A stretch of DNA of 8,597 nt, taken from contig JAHEAM010000148.1 in NCBI GenBank assembly GCA_024642765.1, positions 1 to 8,597 of the forward strand. Direction: 5' to 3'. Made by a program: the position numbers and the translations under genes. This document shows, piece after piece, positions 1 to 5,727 of the stretch (its first letter is position 1; every line of letters begins with the position of its first letter). The notes below the pieces were generated by a model, which was not told the DNA's origin, searched no databases, and saw only the letters and a program-made list of their open reading frames with translations. This stretch comes from Planctomycetaceae bacterium. Lineage in GTDB: Bacteria > Planctomycetota > Planctomycetia > Pirellulales > Pirellulaceae.

Positions 1-102
1 CTCGTCGTCACCCGCCGGGGGCGAGACGCCTGCCGATAGGCCGAAGTTCTTGCCGAGACAAATACGTTTGTTTTCGGTTTGGCTTCCCCAGGAAACACGC
101 AG

Positions 103-127
103 GTGCGTTGGGTACGCTGAAACGCAC
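103..127. repeat. Inverted repeat in left-edge spacer
   Basis: GTGCGTT at 103-109 is a perfect reverse complement of AACGCAC at 121-127, with an 11-base loop. It lies about 95 bases beyond the stop of the minus-strand zinc peptidase gene. No T-run follows on either strand, so it is not a standard intrinsic terminator. A role as an RNA-stabilising 3' hairpin or a protein site is possible but not shown. Confidence 0.35.
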
Positions 128-174
128 AATTGATAAGTCGTCCCGACAGTTTGTTTGACGGTTAGAAAGTTGGA

Positions 175-204
175 CGTTCGGTGCGTCGCGACGTACCCGA
201 AACG
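175..204 (-). terminator. Bulged hairpin downstream of zinc peptidase gene
   Basis: Positions 175-186 pair with 191-204 around a CGCG tetraloop, giving about 12 base pairs with two single-base bulges on the 191-204 side. It begins about 17 bases past the stop codon of the minus-strand zinc peptidase gene, where a transcript-end structure is expected. The bases after it on the minus strand are not a clean U-run, so it may be a weak terminator or a 3'-end stabiliser. Confidence 0.35.
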
Positions 205-221
205 ATCTCGTGCCGCCACCG

Positions 222-1082
222 CTAAGGCGCTAGGTCGTCGTAGTCTAATTCGAAGATATCCATGCAGGCGTTCATGTCACCTGTTTTGAGTCCGCGAGTA
301 AACCATCGCACACGTTGTTCAGATTTGCCGTGTGTGAATCGTCTTTGGTCCACGTATTTTACGCCGGCTTCCTTCATGAGTGTGTCGTCGCCGATTTGAT
401 TCGCGGCATTGATGGCTTCTGCGATATCACCTTCTTCGATAATGCCATATTCGCTATGAGCATGGTGCGCCCATACGCCAGCCAAATAGTCGGCTTGCAG
501 TTCCAGTCGAACGGAGGCTCTGTTCGCATCGCGTTCAACTTCTTTCGACTTGACATCCAAGCCCAAAAGGTGCTGAACATGGTGAGCGACTTCGTGCGAG
601 ATTACGTAAGCAGCAGCGAAGTCGCCCTCGGCCTTGTGGCGTTTCGCGAGTTGGTCAAAGAAGGTCGGGTCGATGTAGACCTGTTGGTCTGCGGGGCAAT
701 AGAAGGGCCCAACGTCGGAGGAAGCGATACCACATCCTGAACTTGTTTGGCCAGAATACAAATTTAATTTGGGTTGTTGGTATTCACCACCAACGTTATT
801 TTCGCGAAACAATTTTGTCCAAATGGTTTCGGTGTCGTGCAAGACAACTTGGACAAACTCTTTGGCTTTGTCGTCAGGCGGTGGGCGCTGTTGTTGTGTC
901 TGTTGCTGCGTACCTGTTTGTTGCAGCATTTTCTGTGCATCCTCTGGGTTGCCTCCGAGAAACATGTAGAGCAAAGCAAGAATGACCACGATCAACCCAC
1001 CTCCACCGGCGGCAGCTGCCCTGGGGCCAAGTCCACGACGGTCCTCGACATTCGTACTGCGCTCGCGGCCTTCCCATTTCAT
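222..1082 (-). CDS. ypfJ: Membrane-anchored neutral zinc metallopeptidase, YpfJ family
   Basis: This encodes a 286-residue protein of the putative neutral zinc metallopeptidase family (Pfam Zn_peptidase, E. coli YpfJ type). The N-terminus MKWEGRERSTNVEDRRG is the family's usual opening. One membrane span follows at about residues 29-43, then a Gln/Pro-rich linker (about 55-70), then the catalytic domain. The zinc motif HEVAH has H163, E164 and H167, and E194 within the ELQAD segment (194-198) is the likely third ligand. Two conserved cysteines (C117, C129) flank the SSDVGPFYCP stretch, and the signature FTHGKSEQRVRWF lies near residues 249-261. The start was chosen at 1082 rather than the in-frame ATG at 1103 because of the family alignment and a GGGAG site nine bases upstream. 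The substrate is unknown for the family. The topology suggests one anchor, with the catalytic domain probably outside the cytoplasm. The gene stands alone, divergent from the RimK-type gene. Family assignment is firm; physiological role is not. Confidence 0.93.
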   Translation of the reverse strand: MKWEGRERSTNVEDRRGLGPRAAAAGGGGLIVVILALLYMFLGGNPEDAQKMLQQTGTQQQTQQQRPPPDDKAKEFVQVVLHDTETIWTKLFRENNVGGEYQQPKLNLYSGQTSSGCGIASSDVGPFYCPADQQVYIDPTFFDQLAKRHKAEGDFAAAYVISHEVAHHVQHLLGLDVKSKEVERDANRASVRLELQADYLAGVWAHHAHSEYGIIEEGDIAEAINAANQIGDDTLMKEAGVKYVDQRRFTHGKSEQRVRWFTRGLKTGDMNACMDIFELDYDDLAP

Positions 1083-1091
1083 ACTTATCGA

Positions 1092-1096
1092 CTCCC
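1092..1096 (-). promoter_or_regulatory. Ribosome binding site that fixes the peptidase start
   Basis: On the minus strand this reads GGGAG, nine bases before the ATG at 1082. It lies inside the first codons of the longer reading from 1103, which has no comparable site, so it supports the shorter 286-residue protein. Confidence 0.6.
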
Positions 1097-1366
1097 ATGA
1101 CATTGGCGTTAATTACATCTGACTCACGATATCAACTGTTGTCGATAAAGGCGAGCAGCACTCATTTTTAGAAACTTATGGTCGCTAGGCAAGGCTCGGC
1201 AATTTGAAATCTGCTGAACGTGATATTAGCCGAGTTTTCGCAGGCTCAACCGGCTCGAACAAGCGGTCGAATCGAACGAATTTCCCAAGTTCGAGTTCGT
1301 GCGAATGCCCATTTCGCGGTATTTTTGCTCGACACTTGCTTTTCTGTCTTTGATTGACGACATTCT

Positions 1367-1388
1367 TGGGTCGAAAACAGTCGACCCA
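1367..1388 (+). repeat. Perfect 8-bp inverted repeat before the RimK-type gene
   Basis: TGGGTCGA at 1367-1374 and TCGACCCA at 1381-1388 are perfect reverse complements with a six-base loop (AAACAG). The repeat ends 26 bases before the ligase start codon. That position fits either a repressor operator or a hairpin in the 5' untranslated RNA. There is no T-run after it, so it is not an obvious terminator. Confidence 0.45.
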
Positions 1389-1414
1389 CCACTCCGCAAA
1401 AAATTTGGAAAGTC

Positions 1415-2713
1415 ATGAAGCTCGCAATCCTTTCACGCAATGGCAATTGTTATAGCACTCGCAGGCTGCGAGATGCGGCAATCAAGCGCGGGCACAAGGC
1501 AAGGGTCTTGAACACGCTCAAGTTTGCGATCGATGTGGATATCGGCTCGCCAGCATTGTTTTACAACTCGAAACCGTTGAGCCATTACGACGCCGTACTT
1601 CCTCGGATTGGCGCTTCGGTTACCTATTTTGGTACAGCGGTGGTTCGTCAATTCGAGCAGATGGATGTCTTCAGCACGAACTCGTCGGGCGGGATTGCCA
1701 ACTCGCGCGACAAACTTCGCTGTCTGCAAATTTTGTCGCGTCACAATATTGGCATTCCACAGACGACATTCGTTCGCGATCGAAAGGATGTATTGCCCGC
1801 GATCGAACGAGTTGGAGGGGCTCCGGTTATCATCAAGTTGCTCGAGGGCACGCAAGGTGTCGGCGTTATCCTCGCAGAGTCGGTGAAGGTTGCCGAGGCG
1901 ATCATCGAAACGCTTCAAAGCACCAGACAAAACGTTCTCGTCCAAAAATTTGTTTCCGAGAGTCGCGGACGTGACATCCGCGCATTCGTCATTGGCGATC
2001 AAGTCGTGGCCTCGATGCGGCGGGTTGCCCAGGGCAACGAGTTTCGCAGCAACGTGCATCGTGGTGGTTTAACTGAACCGATGATTCTCGACGACAGCTA
2101 TTGCGTGGCTGCTGTCCGAGCGGCACAGATTATGGGCCTGCGGATTGCCGGCGTGGATATGCTGGAGGGCCAGGATGGCCCGCAAATCATCGAGGTCAAT
2201 TCTTCACCGGGCCTAGAAGGCATCGAGGCTTGCACTCGCCTGGATATTGCCGGCGCCATCGTCGACTATATTGCCGCGCAAGTGGATTTTCCAGAAATCG
2301 ACATTCGTCAACGCTTAACCGTAAGCCGTGGATACGGTGTCGCAGAGATCTATGTTCCGGATGGTTCGGAATTTATCGGCAAGACCATTGACGAATCGGG
2401 GTTGGCTGAGTGGGATATCAATGTGTTGACGCTGTATCGTGGGACCACCGTCGTTCCCAATCCGCGATTGAAACGTGTGTTGGAACCTGGCGATCGGTTG
2501 TTGTGTTTCGGGAAATTGGAATTCATGCGCGGGTTGATTCCGGAAAAAACGCAGCATAGGCGTCACCCGAGCATTCGGCCTTTGTCGAAAAAGGAAGCGC
2601 AAGCCTCGATTGCACCGGATGTTCCCAAAGCCCAAGGCGAAGAGAAACCCGTCGTTCCTCCGCCACATCATGTCGATGGCAAAACCAAACGCGTGCCGTC
2701 AAGCGATCTTTGA
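1415..2713 (+). CDS. rimK: RimK-family ATP-grasp ligase with C-terminal RCK_C-like domain
   Basis: This 432-residue protein matches the RimK family, which joins glutamate or related amino acids to protein or small-molecule acceptors using ATP; the E. coli enzyme modifies the C-terminus of ribosomal protein S6. The N-terminal pre-ATP-grasp region is about residues 1-95 (MKLAILSRNG, then DAVLPRIGASVTYFG). The ATP-grasp core is about 98-290, with K141, the glycine loop GTQGVGV (145-151), GRDIRAFVIG (185-194), RSNVHRGG (211-218) and the metal-binding set D248, E260 and N262 in IIEVNSSPGLEGIE. Unlike the roughly 300-residue E. coli protein, it continues into a segment at about 304-376 (VAEIYVPDGSEFIGKTIDE, then VVPNP and LEPGDRLLCFG) that reads as an RCK_C/TrkA_C ligand-binding fold. 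A Lys/Arg/Pro-rich, probably disordered tail (377-432) ends it. The start has a GGAAAG site just upstream. The acceptor cannot be told from sequence; S6, another protein or a cofactor are all possible. The gene stands alone and converges on pepD. Confidence 0.92.
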   Translation: MKLAILSRNGNCYSTRRLRDAAIKRGHKARVLNTLKFAIDVDIGSPALFYNSKPLSHYDAVLPRIGASVTYFGTAVVRQFEQMDVFSTNSSGGIANSRDKLRCLQILSRHNIGIPQTTFVRDRKDVLPAIERVGGAPVIIKLLEGTQGVGVILAESVKVAEAIIETLQSTRQNVLVQKFVSESRGRDIRAFVIGDQVVASMRRVAQGNEFRSNVHRGGLTEPMILDDSYCVAAVRAAQIMGLRIAGVDMLEGQDGPQIIEVNSSPGLEGIEACTRLDIAGAIVDYIAAQVDFPEIDIRQRLTVSRGYGVAEIYVPDGSEFIGKTIDESGLAEWDINVLTLYRGTTVVPNPRLKRVLEPGDRLLCFGKLEFMRGLIPEKTQHRRHPSIRPLSKKEAQASIAPDVPKAQGEEKPVVPPPHHVDGKTKRVPSSDL

Positions 2714-4150
2714 CAGCGTCGTCAAAAGGAATTGCCAGAATTTTTGGACGGAGCTGACTTGAACTTTTTCATCAGGTGAATGTGCGCCTCGGATGTTGGG
2801 ACCGAAACTGATCATCTCCATTCCTGGAAAATGGGCCCCGATGATGCCACATTCCAGTCCCGCGTGACATGCCGCGACGTGTGGCTCGGAGTTGAACATT
2901 TCTCGGTAGGTATCGCCCATTAGTTTCACGATTTGCGAATTTGGGTCCGGTTGCCAACCGGGATAATCGCCTGCAAATGTTACCTGCGCTCCCGCCAGTT
3001 GCATGGTCGCTTGAATCATACGTGCCAATTCGTCGCGTTCACTGTCGACCGAGCTACGCGTGAGACAAGCCCATTGCAGTTTTCCGTCGGTCAGAAGGAT
3101 TTTTGCCAAATTGTTGCTGGTTTGCACCAGTCCTGGCACGCTGGGGCTCATCCTAAAAATGCCGTTTGGAATTGCATATGTGACGCCTAAGATTTGTGAT
3201 TGCGCTGAAGAGGCAACGACGTTGGCAGGTGCTTCGCAATTTTCCAATTCGACGACAAGGTCTGGATCAGTCGTCGCATATTCGGACTTGAGGACTTCCG
3301 TTTCTGCAGCCATCCAGTCCTGAAATGATCCGTGGATCGCTGGAACCGCAATGATCGCAAGTGACTCACGCGGGATTGCGTTTCGAAGCGAGCCACCATC
3401 GATAGATGCGATTCGCAGTTCGAATTTCTGGGCGGCTTGCCAAAGCAGTCGGTTCATCAGCTTGTTGGCATTGCCACGCCCCAAATGAATGTCCATGCCA
3501 GAGTGACCGCCATTCAATCCACGCACTCGAATTTGGAAGCCTAAATGTTTGGTTGGGGTTGGTTCGGTTGAAGCCGTGAGAGTGCCTGTGACGTCGATGC
3601 CGCCGGCACAACCAATAGTCAGCTCATTGTCCTCTTCGGTGTCTAGGTTCAAGAGTACTTTACCTTTGAGCCAGCCTGCTTGCAGAGCTTTGGCACCGGT
3701 CATCCCGGTCTCTTCGTCGATCGTAAAGAGCGCTTCGATGGGCGGATGAGCAACCGTGTCCGATTTCAAGATCGCCATTATCGAAGCAACGCCGATTCCG
3801 TTGTCGGCTCCCAATGTCGTCCCGCGTGCACGAATCCAATCGCCTTCCAAAACCATTTCGATTCCCTGTTGGTCGAAATCGAAAGTTGTGTCGCTGTTTT
3901 TTTGATGGACCATATCGAGATGGGCTTGGAGCACAACGGTTGGGCGGCCTTCCATCCCAGGCGAGGCGGGCTTGCGAATCAATACGTTACCTGTCGAATC
4001 GACGTCCGTTAGAAGTCCCAGTGAGCGGCCGAATTCTGCGGCGAATTTGGTGACGCGTTCTTCTTTTTTCGAAGCCCTTGGCACAGCATTCAATTCGACG
4101 AATGATTGCCAAAGTTGCGTGGGCTCTAGTTGTGAGATCTTGTTATTCAT
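2699..4150 (-). CDS. pepD: Aminoacyl-histidine dipeptidase (M20C), PepD
   Basis: This 483-residue protein is a cytoplasmic metallo-dipeptidase of family M20C, which cleaves Xaa-His dipeptides such as carnosine and other unblocked dipeptides for amino-acid recycling. The length matches the usual 480-490. Metal and catalytic motifs are intact: H77 and D79 in QAHLDM, D116 in GTTLGADNG, the Glu pair E146-E147 in TIDEETGMTGA, D170 in NLDTEEDNELTIGCAGG, and the late ligand H457 in GPNIRGAHSPDE. The central lid/dimerisation insert carries the conserved GLNGGHSGMDIHLGRGNA stretch. The ATG at 4150 has AGGA six bases upstream and fits the family N-terminus. The stop overlaps the end of the RimK-type gene by 15 bases in convergent orientation, and no terminator lies between them. 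The promoter must be in the 184-base spacer shared with the DUF1579 gene. No missing residues or frameshifts are seen. Confidence 0.96.
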   Translation of the reverse strand: MNNKISQLEPTQLWQSFVELNAVPRASKKEERVTKFAAEFGRSLGLLTDVDSTGNVLIRKPASPGMEGRPTVVLQAHLDMVHQKNSDTTFDFDQQGIEMVLEGDWIRARGTTLGADNGIGVASIMAILKSDTVAHPPIEALFTIDEETGMTGAKALQAGWLKGKVLLNLDTEEDNELTIGCAGGIDVTGTLTASTEPTPTKHLGFQIRVRGLNGGHSGMDIHLGRGNANKLMNRLLWQAAQKFELRIASIDGGSLRNAIPRESLAIIAVPAIHGSFQDWMAAETEVLKSEYATTDPDLVVELENCEAPANVVASSAQSQILGVTYAIPNGIFRMSPSVPGLVQTSNNLAKILLTDGKLQWACLTRSSVDSERDELARMIQATMQLAGAQVTFAGDYPGWQPDPNSQIVKLMGDTYREMFNSEPHVAACHAGLECGIIGAHFPGMEMISFGPNIRGAHSPDEKVQVSSVQKFWQFLLTTLSKIA

Positions 4151-4334
4151 GATCGTTCCTGCTCGCTGGGGACATTATTCGCGACATTAACCAACGGAAT
4201 GGTGAAAAATATGAAACTTTCATTAAAGCAGAATCGTAGGATTTGCGTAACCAACGCTCAACTGATAATTTGAATGGGAGCAATGACAACCGTTCGCGTA
4301 TGGCCAAATTTATGTTAAATGATGAGGGGATTTG
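4151..4334. promoter_or_regulatory. Divergent promoter region, pepD / DUF1579 gene
   Basis: These 184 bases must hold the promoters of pepD (leftward) and the DUF1579 gene (rightward). TAACCAACG occurs twice in direct orientation, at 4188-4196 and 4248-4256, exactly 60 bases apart. A weak rightward promoter is possible (TTGCGT at 4243, GATAAT at 4264, spacer 15), though the spacing is short. A 24-codon frame beginning at 4199 has no good ribosome binding site and was not called. Confidence 0.4.
4324..4329 (+). promoter_or_regulatory. Ribosome binding site fixing the DUF1579 start
   Basis: GAGGGG lies five bases before the ATG at 4335. This favours that ATG over the TTG codon immediately upstream at 4332, which would only add one residue. 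Confidence 0.6.
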
Positions 4335-4883
4335 ATGAAACAATTGTTTTTTTTATTTATGACTGTTTGTTTGTTGGGCTGTGTCTCGTTGGTCCAAGCC
4401 CAAGATTCGAAACCTCTCGATATCTTAAAAAAGGATGTTGGCAACTGGGAGGTAAAAACAAAAATGTGGATCGGTGCAGATGGTACTGCAGATCCTGATG
4501 TGGCACCGATGGAATCACTGGGCCAAGAAAACAACCGGATGGTGGGTAACTGGCTGATAAGTGAGTTTAGGGCCGATTTGGGCGGAATGGAATTCGAAGG
4601 GCATGCCATTATCGGTTACAATTCTGAAGCCAAAAAGTATCAAGGCAGTTGGGTCGATTCCATGAATGACTTCACGTCGCACATGGAAGGCAACTATGAT
4701 AACAAGACCCATACAATGACTACTCTAATGACAGCGGCAGCACCTGAAGGCGAACGCAAATCGAAATCGACGACTGTCCACGATGGCGACGACAAACGCG
4801 TGTTCACGATGTTCGAACTGAAGAGTGGAACCAAAGACGAATGGTTGAAGTCGATGGAGATTATTTACACTCGTAAAAAGTAG
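4335..4883 (+). CDS. Exported DUF1579 family protein
   Basis: This encodes a 182-residue protein with a hydrophobic signal sequence (residues 2-22). Cleavage after VQA by signal peptidase I (about residue 22) is plausible. LLGC at 13-16 also resembles a lipobox, so a lipoprotein is a second possibility. The mature part matches DUF1579, a small beta-rich domain: it begins with DVGNWEVKTKMW (34-45), followed by MESLGQENNRMVGNWLISEF (59-78), the GHAIIGYNSEAKKYQGSWVDS stretch (89-109) and the glycine at MEGNYD (117-122). In the family the pattern 'GYD..k..y...W.Ds' recurs, here GYNSEAKKY and WVDS. No catalytic residues are known for the family and its function is undescribed. It may bind a ligand in a small barrel. 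It is upstream of the exported peroxidase gene on the same strand but separated by 142 bases containing hairpins, so a joint operon is uncertain. Confidence 0.85.
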   Translation: MKQLFFLFMTVCLLGCVSLVQAQDSKPLDILKKDVGNWEVKTKMWIGADGTADPDVAPMESLGQENNRMVGNWLISEFRADLGGMEFEGHAIIGYNSEAKKYQGSWVDSMNDFTSHMEGNYDNKTHTMTTLMTAAAPEGERKSKSTTVHDGDDKRVFTMFELKSGTKDEWLKSMEIIYTRKK

Positions 4884-4919
4884 CCATTAACTGACGTTCA
4901 TTCGTCTAGCAACGGCCAT

Positions 4920-4935
4920 TCCTGCGAAGGCGGGA
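4920..4935 (+). repeat. Short REP-like hairpin after DUF1579 gene
   Basis: TCCTGC at 4920-4925 pairs with GCGGGA at 4930-4935 (one G-U pair) around a GAAG loop. The sequence recalls intergenic palindromes of the CCTGCGAAGGCGGG type found in many bacteria. An 8-base direct repeat, GACGTTCA, lies on either side at 4893-4900 and 4949-4956. No T-run follows. With one copy in the window its repeat status is not shown. Confidence 0.3.
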
Positions 4936-4969
4936 GGCGAGCCAATGCGACGTTCAAATTGACTGATGA

Positions 4970-4988
4970 GTACCCGACTCGCGGGTAC
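4970..4988 (+). terminator. Candidate terminator or attenuator hairpin before peroxidase gene
   Basis: GTACCCG at 4970-4976 and CGGGTAC at 4982-4988 form a perfect 7-bp stem with a five-base loop, and five T residues follow six bases later. It could end the DUF1579 transcript or act as a 5' leader hairpin for the peroxidase gene, whose ATG is 37 bases on. Its presence inside the longer reading from 4966 argues against that upstream start. Confidence 0.4.
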
Positions 4989-5025
4989 GACAATTTTTAC
5001 AGCCCTAAATTTAAGAAGCAAAAAA

Positions 5026-5658
5026 ATGTCAAAAAGAAGTTTTAGTATCGGCCTGCTTACTTTGTTGAGCATGGCCCTCAATGGTTGGCCCGCTGTGGCC
5101 CAAGAAACGGAATCGAAAAAGATCAAAGAACCAGTTCAAGAAACTCAGCAAGAAAAATCAGACGTGCCAGCAGCCCTTGATTTCACGGTCAAATCGATCG
5201 ATGGTGAAGATGTTAAGCTTAGCGACTACGATGGTAAAGTTGTCATGATCGTCAACGTGGCCAGTTATTGCGGCCGGACTAAGCAGTACGCTGATCTGCA
5301 GGCGCTGTTTGAAAAATACGGTGACCAAGGCTTCGTGGTCTTGGGTTTCCCTTGCAATCAATTCGGTGAACAAGAGCCTGGGACCGAAGCCGAAATCAAG
5401 ACGTTTTGTTCGAGCAAGTACAACGTTTCCTTCCCCATGTTTTCGAAAATTGATGTGAAGGGCGATGGACAATGTGAATTGTACAAGCACCTCACGGGCT
5501 TGAATTTGCAGCCCAAGGGCAAGAGTGATGTCGAGTGGAACTTCGAAAAGATCATCTTATCGAAATCAGGTGAGCCAATCGCGCGTTTCGCCAGCGGTAC
5601 AAGTCCTAGTAGCGATGAAGTCGTCAAAGTTATCGAGACAGCTCTTGGGGCCAAGTAG
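5026..5658 (+). CDS. Exported Cys-type glutathione peroxidase family protein
   Basis: This 210-residue protein is a thiol peroxidase of the glutathione peroxidase family, which reduces hydrogen and organic peroxides. Bacterial Cys forms usually draw electrons from thioredoxin-like partners. A signal peptide occupies about residues 1-26 (basic MSKR, hydrophobic core, cleavage near AVAQ), placing the enzyme outside the cytoplasm. A charged Lys/Glu/Gln-rich linker (27-46) precedes the domain. The catalytic tetrad is intact: C82 in NVASYCGRT, Q116 in GEQEPG, and W171-N172 in VEWNFEK. C82 is encoded by TGC, so no selenocysteine is needed. Further conserved cysteines are C110 in GFPCNQF and C128 in KTFC; the family's resolving cysteine may be among them. 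The ATG at 5026 was chosen over 4966 because it begins the signal peptide directly and avoids coding through a hairpin, although its ribosome binding site (AAGAAG) is weak. A strong terminator lies 25 bases after the stop. Confidence 0.93.
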   Translation: MSKRSFSIGLLTLLSMALNGWPAVAQETESKKIKEPVQETQQEKSDVPAALDFTVKSIDGEDVKLSDYDGKVVMIVNVASYCGRTKQYADLQALFEKYGDQGFVVLGFPCNQFGEQEPGTEAEIKTFCSSKYNVSFPMFSKIDVKGDGQCELYKHLTGLNLQPKGKSDVEWNFEKIILSKSGEPIARFASGTSPSSDEVVKVIETALGAK

Positions 5659-5683
5659 ACTCAACCTAGCAAAATAAACACCT

Positions 5684-5722
5684 ACGCGAGCACGCCAAGC
5701 ATTTGGTATGCTCGCGTTTTTT
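5684..5722 (+). terminator. Strong intrinsic terminator after peroxidase gene
   Basis: ACGCGAGCA at 5684-5692 pairs with TGCTCGCGT at 5709-5717. The stem continues inward, after one mismatch, with a short second helix (CCAA/TTGG) capped by a GCAT loop. Six T residues run at 5717-5722. On the opposite strand the same hairpin is followed by a T-rich stretch (complement of 5671-5678), so it may also terminate the minus-strand DUF819 gene, whose stop is at 5728. Confidence 0.88.
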
Positions 5723-5727
5723 GTTGT

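Larger units (their letters stand above)
1083..1414. other. Divergent spacer without a gene
   Basis: These 332 bases separate the minus-strand zinc peptidase gene from the plus-strand RimK-type gene and must carry both promoters. No convincing coding sequence is seen; the open frame at 1246-1446 on the minus strand has no family resemblance and runs into the ligase gene. The spacer holds an imperfect hairpin, CTCGGC at 1195-1200 with GCCGAG at 1229-1234, followed by TTTT. It also holds a perfect 8-bp inverted repeat at 1367-1388 close to the ligase start. I could not settle on -35/-10 elements for either gene. Confidence 0.6.

Noticed and set aside
2..133. Open frames from the left edge that could be the end of a plus-strand gene
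   Set aside because: Two plus-strand frames are open from the edge for about 43-51 codons, but both give Arg/Pro-rich, low-complexity translations with no family resemblance, and one of them overlaps an inverted repeat.
1246..1446. Minus-strand 66-residue frame upstream of the RimK-type gene
   Set aside because: It overlaps the start of the ligase gene, has no recognisable motif and lies in spacer sequence.
1433..2059. Minus-strand 208-residue frame inside the RimK-type gene
   Set aside because: It lies wholly antisense to the ATP-grasp core, which has intact motifs, and its translation shows no domain.
4199..4273. Possible 24-residue basic peptide in the pepD/DUF1579 spacer
   Set aside because: There is no good ribosome binding site and the composition is uninformative; it more likely overlaps promoter sequence.
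4966..5025. Upstream start codon adding 20 residues to the peroxidase
   Set aside because: It would bury the signal peptide inside the protein and translate through a perfect hairpin; the ATG at 5026 gives a textbook exported N-terminus.
5251..5290. Selenocysteine at the peroxidase active site
   Set aside because: The peroxidatic position is a TGC cysteine codon and there is no in-frame TGA, so no selenocysteine insertion is needed.
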